64,000 nt of DNA from an uncultured Oscillospiraceae bacterium (GTDB lineage: Bacteria > Bacillota > Clostridia > Oscillospirales > Oscillospiraceae). Position 1 is the first letter of the stretch. The number at the start of each line of letters is the position of its first letter. The position numbers and the translations under genes are program-made. The stretch spans positions 1 through 64,000 of the forward strand of contig CAKTOF010000002.1 in assembly GCA_934589675.1 (NCBI GenBank). The letters are read 5' to 3'. Shown here one piece after another: positions 58,285-64,000 of the stretch. Below the pieces are notes generated by a model. That model ran no database searches, had not been told where the DNA came from, and saw only the letters and a program-made list of their open reading frames with translations.

Positions 58285-59262
58285 TCACGCCACCTTCTTT
58301 CCTGCCGGGCGGCGCTTTTTGCCGCTGGTGTACTGGCTCATGATGCGCGGGTCGATAAAGCCGTAGAGGATGTCCGTGAGCAGATTGATGCAGCAGATGA
58401 GCACGGACAAAACGACGACGCAGCCCTGAATGACCGGGTAATCGGCGTTGCTGATGGCCGTCGTCATCAGCGAGCCGAGGCCGGGGATGGAGAAGATCAT
58501 CTCCACGACGACCGAGCCGGAGACAAGATTGCCGAGCTGAAGCCCGAGCGACGTCACGACGGGGATGAGCGCATTTTTGAGCGCATGGTGGACGATAACG
58601 CGCCCCTCGCGCACGCCCTTGGCACGCGCGGTGCGGATGTAGTCCTGCCGCACAACGTCGAGCATGGATGAGCGCGTCAGGCGCGTGATGGACGCGACCG
58701 GGCACAGTCCGACGGCGAGCGACGGCAAAATCCAGTGCTTCCATGTGACAAATTTCGTCGCCATGGACGCCGGAAGCCACTGGAGATTCAGCGAGAAGAT
58801 AATGATGAGCATCAGCCCGAGCCAAAAGCCCGGCATGGCCGCGAAAATGAGCGAGAACACCGTCACGGCGTAGTCCGCGATGGAGTACTGGTGCGTGGCT
58901 GAGATGATGCCGAACGGGATGCCAAGGAAGATCGTGATAAGGCAGCCGATGACGCCGAGCTTGAGCGTCGTGGGCAGGCGCTTGAAGATCTCGCCGCTCA
59001 CGCTCGTACCGTTCTGGTACGAGCTTCCCATGTCGAGCTTCGTGACAAGGTTGCGGATGTAGACGGCGAACTGGACTATAAACGGCTTGTCCAGCCCCAT
59101 CTCCGCCTTCTGCCGGTCATACTGCTCCTGCGTGTAGCTGCTGCCGAGCACGCCCGCGACCGGGTCGGCCGGCGACATGCGGTTGATGGCAAACACGATA
59201 AAAATTACGCCGATCACGATCGGGATCATGATCAGGATGCGTTTGATGACAAATTTCAGCAA
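58285..59262 (-). CDS. dppB: Oligopeptide/dipeptide ABC transporter permease (OppB/DppB)
   Basis: A 325-residue permease with six helices. The N-terminal KRILIMIPIVIGVIFIVFAINRMSPADP segment (about 6-33) is typical. The EAA loop reads RTARAKGVREGRVIVHHALKNA. No ATG is available; the second of two adjacent TTG codons, seven bases after GGAGG, is preferred. It is preceded by an intergenic hairpin that separates it from the binding-protein gene. Confidence 0.9.
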   Translation of the reverse strand: MLKFVIKRILIMIPIVIGVIFIVFAINRMSPADPVAGVLGSSYTQEQYDRQKAEMGLDKPFIVQFAVYIRNLVTKLDMGSSYQNGTSVSGEIFKRLPTTLKLGVIGCLITIFLGIPFGIISATHQYSIADYAVTVFSLIFAAMPGFWLGLMLIIIFSLNLQWLPASMATKFVTWKHWILPSLAVGLCPVASITRLTRSSMLDVVRQDYIRTARAKGVREGRVIVHHALKNALIPVVTSLGLQLGNLVSGSVVVEMIFSIPGLGSLMTTAISNADYPVIQGCVVVLSVLICCINLLTDILYGFIDPRIMSQYTSGKKRRPAGKKVA

Positions 59263-59280
59263 CAAGATCCCTCCTTCAAG

Positions 59281-59315
59281 CCGGAGCGGCGCAGATGCGC
59301 TCTGCGCCGCTCCGG
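59281..59315. other. Intergenic hairpin between binding-protein and permease genes
   Basis: A perfect 14-base stem (CCGGAGCGGCGCAG) with a seven-base loop and no T-run. Such elements usually protect or attenuate, giving more binding protein than permease. Confidence 0.75.
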
Positions 59316-59332
59316 ATTCAGCTTGTCTGCCG

Positions 59333-60940
59333 TCAGTCCTTGGTGATGTTGTAGATGTAGAGTACGCGGTAGTCAAACGCCATCACGTTGTGGATGTCGT
59401 TCTGATAGGCCGTGTAGGACACAGGGTAATTCAGCGGGATCCAGCGGTAGTTCTCCGCCTGCCATTTCTGGATGTTCGCGTAGCACTCAGCGCGCTCGGC
59501 GTCGTCCATGCTGTAGCGGGCCGTGCGGAGCCACTCGTTGTACTGCTCGTCCTTCACAGCCGCGCCCTGGTTGCTGGCGTCGGCGGCGGAGTCGCTCAAG
59601 TATTTGGCAATGTCATAGTTGCCGCCGCCCGTGCCGCCGAGCATGACGGCCGTACCCATCTGCATGTAGATCGGAATGGCCGTGGGCGGATCATAGGCCT
59701 CGATGGTCAGCTCGATGCCGATCTCGCGCAGGCATGCCTGAATGGCCTCGGCCTGCTTCTGCTTTTCGGGCATGTTGAAGATGACGATGTTGAAGCTCAG
59801 TCCGCCGTCCGGATAGCCCGCCTCTGCCATGAGCTCCTTCGCGCGGTCAATGTTGCGCTCATGCTCGCCCTGCGAGACGTAGTACGGCAGGCTCGGCATG
59901 CCGACGGAGTCGGCCGCGACGGCAAGCGAGCCGAACGCGGACTTCGTGATGCCCGCCACGTCGAGCGAGAGCGAGATGGCCTCGCGGACGCGGATGTCGT
60001 CGAGCTCCGGCGTGTACCATGGAAGCGAGAGATAGTTGATGTCGTTTGTGTTGATGCAGACGTACTGCGCGTCGACCTCGCCCGCGATGAGGCGGTCGGC
60101 GTCGGAGGCGGAGACGTTGTTGGCGATGTCAAGGTCGCCGTTTTCAAAGTCGATGAACATCGTCGTCGCGTCGCCGTAGATGTAGAACGTCACCTCGGAA
60201 AAGTCCGCGGGTCCCTGCCAGTAGTCGTCGTTGCGGGTGAACGCATAGTGCGAGCCGGCCTCGTTGGCCTCGAGGATGAACGGACCGGAGCCGACGGGCG
60301 CGTCCCAGAAGCTGTCCGGGTTGGCCTCGACGTAGCTCTGGCACAGCACGGCGGCCCATTTGCAGTCTGCCAGCTGATCGACGATAAGCGGCGTCGCCTC
60401 GCGGAGTACCAGCGTCAGGTCGTTGCCGTCGACGGTGCAGGCGTCAAAGTCGATGTTGTCAAAGCCGCTGTCGGTGTAAAACTGGTCGTTCGTGGCAAAG
60501 CGCTTTAAGCTGTAAAGCGCGTCAGCCGCCGTGACAGGCTCGCCGTTTGTGAAGGAAATGCCATCCCGGAAGTGGAGCGTCAGCTCCGTGGAGTCGTCGT
60601 TGAACTCCCAGCTCTCGGCCAGCCCGCCGATGACCTCGCCCGTTTCGGGCTCGCGCATGAGGATGCTGTCGTAGACGAGCGAGAGCGTCGGGTTGCTCGA
60701 CGAGGTCGTCGGGTCGAAGCCGTCGCTCGCCTGAAGAATGCCGACGGTGAGCGTCTTGTCCCCGCCGCCGGTGCTGTCGGTGCTGCCGCCGTCGCTGCCG
60801 CCCTGCGTGGTCTCCTGGCCGGACGGCTGCTGCGTGTCCTGCCCGCCGCCGTCCTCCGCGCCGCCCGAGCAGGCCGCGAGGGCGAGCGTGAACATGAGCA
60901 CAAGTGCAAGGAGCAGGCAAAGTCTCTTCGTGTTTTTCAT
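59333..60940 (-). CDS. Oligopeptide ABC transporter substrate-binding lipoprotein (DppA/OppA family)
   Basis: A 535-residue solute-binding protein. A lipoprotein signal ends in LALAAC (Cys about 23), followed by a Gly/Gln/Asp/Thr-rich linker (about 24-58) and the SBP_bac_5 fold (about 60-535) with LHFRDGISFTNGEPVTAADALYSLKR. It captures peptides, or possibly other ligands such as nickel or glycans, outside the membrane for the permease encoded downstream. The ATG behind CAGGAGG is chosen over one 11 codons earlier. It is the first gene of the transporter operon. Confidence 0.92.
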   Translation of the reverse strand: MKNTKRLCLLLALVLMFTLALAACSGGAEDGGGQDTQQPSGQETTQGGSDGGSTDSTGGGDKTLTVGILQASDGFDPTTSSSNPTLSLVYDSILMREPETGEVIGGLAESWEFNDDSTELTLHFRDGISFTNGEPVTAADALYSLKRFATNDQFYTDSGFDNIDFDACTVDGNDLTLVLREATPLIVDQLADCKWAAVLCQSYVEANPDSFWDAPVGSGPFILEANEAGSHYAFTRNDDYWQGPADFSEVTFYIYGDATTMFIDFENGDLDIANNVSASDADRLIAGEVDAQYVCINTNDINYLSLPWYTPELDDIRVREAISLSLDVAGITKSAFGSLAVAADSVGMPSLPYYVSQGEHERNIDRAKELMAEAGYPDGGLSFNIVIFNMPEKQKQAEAIQACLREIGIELTIEAYDPPTAIPIYMQMGTAVMLGGTGGGNYDIAKYLSDSAADASNQGAAVKDEQYNEWLRTARYSMDDAERAECYANIQKWQAENYRWIPLNYPVSYTAYQNDIHNVMAFDYRVLYIYNITKD

Positions 60941-61000
60941 GGTTCCATTCCTCCTGTCGCAAGAAAGCGGCACATGGCCGCAATCCCAATTTGCACCGTC

Positions 61001-61066
61001 AGTATATCAGGGCATCCACGCGCGATTCCTTCATAAATCATGCACGAACCTATAAAATACGTGCAT
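61001..61066 (-). promoter_or_regulatory. Transporter promoter with upstream inverted repeat
   Basis: A good -10 TATACT (61001-61006, minus) lacks a recognisable -35 box. An inverted repeat, ATGCACG (61040-61046) and CGTGCAT (61060-61066), lies 35-60 bases upstream. A weak -35 plus a dyad is the usual layout of an activator-dependent promoter, and an AraC-type regulator is encoded next door. Confidence 0.6.
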
Positions 61067-61084
61067 CCATTTTCAGCTTTTTGC

Positions 61085-61118
61085 ATAAAAAAGAAGGCAG
61101 CGCGGCACGCTGCCTTCT
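61085..61118 (-). terminator. Intrinsic terminator after the AraC-type regulator
   Basis: AGAAGGCAGC pairs with GCTGCCTTCT and is followed by TTTTTT on the minus strand. Confidence 0.88.
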
Positions 61119-61129
61119 CATTCTATGCT

Positions 61130-62764
61130 TCACCGGGCCGATTCCTGCTCCCGTTTTTCCGCGCGGTACTGCTGCGGCGTCCTGCCGGTGCATTTTTTAA
61201 AGCACGAGGAAAAGTACGTCGACGACGAGAACCCGACGCGCAGCGCGATCTCCGTGACCGTCATGGCGCCGCCTGCAAGGTAGCCGCACGCCCGCTCGAG
61301 CCGCGCGCGGAGGATGTAGTCGGCGATCGTCGTCTGCTTCTGCTCGCGGAAGAGCCGGGCCAGATAGTTCGCGCTCACGTGCGCGTGGTCGGCGATCGTC
61401 TGGCGGGACAGGTCGCCGTCGAGATTGCCCGCAATGTACGCCTCGGCCTGCTCGAGCGCGGAGCCGGACTGCCGCGTCGCGCGGCGGCACTCGGTGCAGT
61501 ACCCGGCCATCATGCGCAGCCACTGCACCAGCTCGTCCGGCGAGCGGTGCGCCGCCGTCAGCTGCTGGCGCAGCTGCTGCAAAAGGCGCGGGTCGGCGCT
61601 GCGGTAATCAAGCTGCGCCATGGCGATGGTCACGAATCGGTCGAGCTCGTAGATGAGGTTCACAACATAGTCCGTCGTGAGGTCAGGGCTTTCTTCGTTG
61701 TCGCGGAAAAACGCGCGTGCCTCCTGCTCGAGCCGGTCGCCGCGGCCGTCTAGGATCAGCTTGCCCCACTCCGTGACGGGCGCGTAGCTCATCATCGGCC
61801 GGTGCACCTCGTCGGCGCCCATCATATAGACAGCCTGATCACGGAACTGCCGCTTGTCCGCCTCGGCGCGCATGAGCAGCCACTCGTCCGTCAGCTCGTG
61901 CGCCTGCCGCGGCCGGCCGATGACGATCGTGCACGCGCCGCCATACTGTCTGCGCACCTCGCGGCAGAACTGATAGCAGCGGTGCGCGATCTGGTTGAAC
62001 GGCAGCCGGATGTCATAGGGATAGAACACCGAGGCCGAGCGGTCGCCCTCAAAGATCGAGCATCCGCCCTCGTCTCGCAGAATGACGGAGCTTGCAAGGC
62101 TCTCAAAGGTATTCTGCACGCGGTATCGGCTCGTCTCGTGAAAAAGTGCATCCGTGTCGCCCTCTTTCAGCCGCAGCGAAATGAGCACAGGCAGCGCCAG
62201 CTCCTTCTCCACGCCCTCGATGCCCGCAGCGATGGCCGACTGCACAACGCTCGGCCACTGCCGGCCGCCGTAGCTGCGCACGCGCGTGACGGAGTGGCCG
62301 TAGAGCGCCTCGCTCCAGAAAATGCGCGCAAGCAGCGGCTGCGTCCGCCGCCAGAGCGCCTGCGCGGACGGCGCATACGCGCCCGTCTGCACGATCTCGT
62401 TGTCGTCGAGCGTCTGCTGCACCGCAAAGAGCGTCTCCGCCCGGCCAAGCGGCTTGAGCAGAGTCAGGTAATTCTCATAGCGCCGGTCGTGCTGCACAGC
62501 GCTTAAATTCTGCGGCTCGGCCAGAATGATGGCCATCGTCCGCATCTCGTTGGCCTCAATGAGGTCGAGGATGCCAACAAGACGGTAGTTTGGCGTTTCA
62601 AAATCAATAAAGCAGATGTCGATGTCCCCGCCGAGCAGGCATTCGCGGATGGCCTGCGCATCCGTCAGGTACCGGATCTGCGCGCAGTCGGACAGCTCCG
62701 ACAGGATCTTCCGCAGGCTGCCCACATCCTGTGTCATTTCGCAGGTAACGAGGATCTTTGCCAT
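61130..62764 (-). CDS. AraC-family regulator with degenerate receiver domain
   Basis: In this 544-residue protein, residues 1-110 look like a response-regulator receiver (AKILVTCEM, then IDICFIDFETP with an aspartate at the phosphorylation strand, and LLKPL with the lysine). The acidic pair near the start is replaced by C-E-M-T, so phosphorylation is doubtful. A long helical middle (about 120-430) follows. The C-terminal AraC domain (about 445-540) carries two HTHs (QTIADHAHVSANYLARLF; TVTEIALRVGFSSSTYFSSCFKK). It lies directly upstream of the peptide transporter and is the best candidate for its activator. No cognate kinase is nearby. Confidence 0.85.
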   Translation of the reverse strand: MAKILVTCEMTQDVGSLRKILSELSDCAQIRYLTDAQAIRECLLGGDIDICFIDFETPNYRLVGILDLIEANEMRTMAIILAEPQNLSAVQHDRRYENYLTLLKPLGRAETLFAVQQTLDDNEIVQTGAYAPSAQALWRRTQPLLARIFWSEALYGHSVTRVRSYGGRQWPSVVQSAIAAGIEGVEKELALPVLISLRLKEGDTDALFHETSRYRVQNTFESLASSVILRDEGGCSIFEGDRSASVFYPYDIRLPFNQIAHRCYQFCREVRRQYGGACTIVIGRPRQAHELTDEWLLMRAEADKRQFRDQAVYMMGADEVHRPMMSYAPVTEWGKLILDGRGDRLEQEARAFFRDNEESPDLTTDYVVNLIYELDRFVTIAMAQLDYRSADPRLLQQLRQQLTAAHRSPDELVQWLRMMAGYCTECRRATRQSGSALEQAEAYIAGNLDGDLSRQTIADHAHVSANYLARLFREQKQTTIADYILRARLERACGYLAGGAMTVTEIALRVGFSSSTYFSSCFKKCTGRTPQQYRAEKREQESAR

Positions 62765-62839
62765 ATTTTTCGCTCCTCCCCTTGTCCGCACGCACCGTTT
62801 GTAAAGGCTCAAGCACGTTTTTTTAATGCTTTTTGCCAG

Positions 62840-62868
62840 AGTATACTGTAAACTTTCTCACAAAGCAA
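62840..62868 (-). promoter_or_regulatory. Promoter of the AraC-type regulator
   Basis: TTGCTT, a 17-base spacer and TATACT on the minus strand. Confidence 0.65.
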
Positions 62869-62913
62869 GCAGAAAATTTTCAGAATTCTCATTTTTGATC
62901 TTCAGGAGGGGCT

Positions 62914-63936
62914 ATGAAACACTACGCAATTGCCGGCACGGGTTCCATCGGCTGCCTGCTCGGCGGCTATCTGACCCACGCCGGGTACGACACGACCATG
63001 ATCTCCGCGTTCCGGCCCGAAAGCGCGGCGTTCCTGCGCGAAAACGGCCTGACCATCGGCGACCTCGCCGACGGCCGCGAGCTGTTCCACGCGGACATGA
63101 AGGCCAGCTACATCGGCGATCTGGGCGGCGCACAGTTCGACGTCATCCTGCTCGCGCTCAAGTCGAACGACCTGGCCGCCACTGTGCCGCAGCTGCTGCC
63201 GCACCTTGCGCCGGACGGCTTTTTCGTCACATTTGAAAACGGCATCAACGAGGATCTGCTCATCCCCATCGCCGGGCGCGAGCGCGTCGTCATCGGCAGC
63301 ACATTCGCCGGCGGCAAGCTCGCTTCGCCCGGAAAAATGTACTCGCATGAGGGCTTTTTCGTCGTCGGCGAGCTGGACGGGGCGATCACGGAGCGCGTGA
63401 AGGAGCTCGGCGCGGTGCTCGAATGCTGCCGCCCGACCGTCGTGTCCGATCATGCCCGCGCTTACCAGTGGGAGAAGCTGGGCCGCGTGTGTCTGTCCGT
63501 CCCAAGCGCGTGCATCTCGGGGCTGTTCCTCGGTGACGTGTTCACCGAGCCGCGCCTTCAGAAGCTTTTCGCATGCCTCGCGCTCGAGATTTTCGCTGTC
63601 GCAGAACAGGACGGCTGCCCGATGGACTCGCTGGAGAACAAAACGCGCGCCGACTGGCAGGCCGTGCGTGACGGCCGCCTGACCGGCCTTGAGGGACGCG
63701 ACGAGGGCGCATGGCCGCCGGGCATCGTCGACGCGTACACATCCGACATGAAAAAGGGGCTGCCGCTCGAGGTCGGCTTCACAAACGGTGCCGTCTCGCG
63801 CCTCGGCCGCAAATACGGCGTCCCGACGCCGGCGAACGACAAAATCGTCGCCATCATCTCCGACATTGAGGCCGGGCTGCGCAAGCCGGGCTTTGAAAAC
63901 GTCAGCGAAATTCTCCACGCCAGCGGCGTGAATTGA
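62914..63936 (+). CDS. Ketopantoate reductase family (PanE/ApbA) 2-dehydropantoate 2-reductase-like
   Basis: A 340-residue NADPH-dependent reductase. The Rossmann motif AGTGSIGCLLGG opens the N-terminal domain, VILLALKSND contains the conserved lysine, and FENGINED the asparagine-containing turn. The helical C-terminal domain holds the catalytic lysine in YQWEKLGRVC. Many clostridial members reduce 2-oxo acids other than ketopantoate, so the pantothenate role is not certain. The ATG follows AGGAGGGGCT. The next gene begins 14 bases downstream in the same direction. Confidence 0.88.
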   Translation: MKHYAIAGTGSIGCLLGGYLTHAGYDTTMISAFRPESAAFLRENGLTIGDLADGRELFHADMKASYIGDLGGAQFDVILLALKSNDLAATVPQLLPHLAPDGFFVTFENGINEDLLIPIAGRERVVIGSTFAGGKLASPGKMYSHEGFFVVGELDGAITERVKELGAVLECCRPTVVSDHARAYQWEKLGRVCLSVPSACISGLFLGDVFTEPRLQKLFACLALEIFAVAEQDGCPMDSLENKTRADWQAVRDGRLTGLEGRDEGAWPPGIVDAYTSDMKKGLPLEVGFTNGAVSRLGRKYGVPTPANDKIVAIISDIEAGLRKPGFENVSEILHASGVN

Positions 63937-63950
63937 AGGAGGAGCCAGAT

Positions 63951-64000
63951 ATGCTCAAAACAATGGACAACGAGACCTTCGGCAAGGTCCAGCCCGGCAA
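63951..64000 (+). CDS. Start of the next gene (partial)
   Basis: An ATG with a strong GAAGGAGGAG site opens a frame beginning MLKTMDNETFGKVQPG that runs off the window. Too short to identify; probably in an operon with the ketopantoate-reductase-like gene. Confidence 0.6.
   Translation, partial: MLKTMDNETFGKVQPG

Overview
The window looks like a chromosome segment of a high-GC Bacillota, most likely a gut-type Oscillospiraceae/Oscillibacter-Flavonifractor-like clostridium. That placement is inference. What the sequence shows is strong AGGAGG-type ribosome sites, sigma-A promoters with 17-base spacers, frequent TTG/GTG starts, intrinsic terminators, S-layer-homology (SLH) proteins, a YhaM nuclease, a PcrA helicase, an FHA-FtsW fusion and a tandem glycine riboswitch before a TRIC channel. 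No rRNA, tRNA, CRISPR array, complete IS or prophage was seen.

Layout. 1-5.9 kb (minus): Old-Yellow-Enzyme-type reductase, FHA-FtsW/RodA fusion, class B penicillin-binding protein, and an amidohydrolase cut to 209 residues. 6.0-7.3 kb (minus): DUF134-NifX fusion, ferredoxin:thioredoxin-reductase-like protein and thioredoxin in one tightly packed operon. 7.4-17 kb: MalY/PatB C-S lyase, GH3 NagZ-like glycosidase, a strongly promoted unknown protein, a left-handed-helix acyl/nucleotidyl-transferase-like protein, an LTA-synthase-like sulfatase, a small membrane protein, a methyltransferase, an SLH-L,D-transpeptidase, and the glycine riboswitch with its TRIC gene. 17-21.8 kb: PadR/DUF2812 pair with a large palindromic operator, a CoA-transferase, an MFS exporter and a small unknown gene. 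21.8-28.7 kb (minus): response regulator, histidine kinase, ABC ATPase, membrane-anchored CARDB-repeat protein, MacB-like permease and a 72-residue membrane protein. 28.8-33 kb: zinc-ribbon membrane protein and condensation-like acyltransferase, facing an HSL-type esterase, then a macro-domain fusion.

33-39.3 kb (minus): LysR regulator, FAD/NAD(P)-dependent oxidoreductase, molybdopterin oxidoreductase, four-cluster ferredoxin and amidohydrolase. The reductase has no signal peptide and no membrane anchor, so this looks like a soluble electron-transfer module. 39.4-47.7 kb: S9 peptidase, PcrA, a patch of gene wreckage holding an in-frame amidohydrolase/enoate-reductase chimera, an AlkZ-like winged-helix protein, YhaM, a relaxase tail remnant and an AT-richer GNAT gene.

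48-55.2 kb (minus): the most striking locus, a three-gene operon encoding a cohesin-SLH anchor, a dockerin protein, and an 1841-residue SLH protein with a cohesin-like N-terminus and many Ig-like repeats. It looks like a small cell-surface docking system without a linked glycosidase. 55.4-62.8 kb (minus): a complete oligopeptide ABC importer preceded by an AraC-type regulator with a degenerate receiver domain. The window ends with a ketopantoate-reductase-family gene and the start of the next gene.
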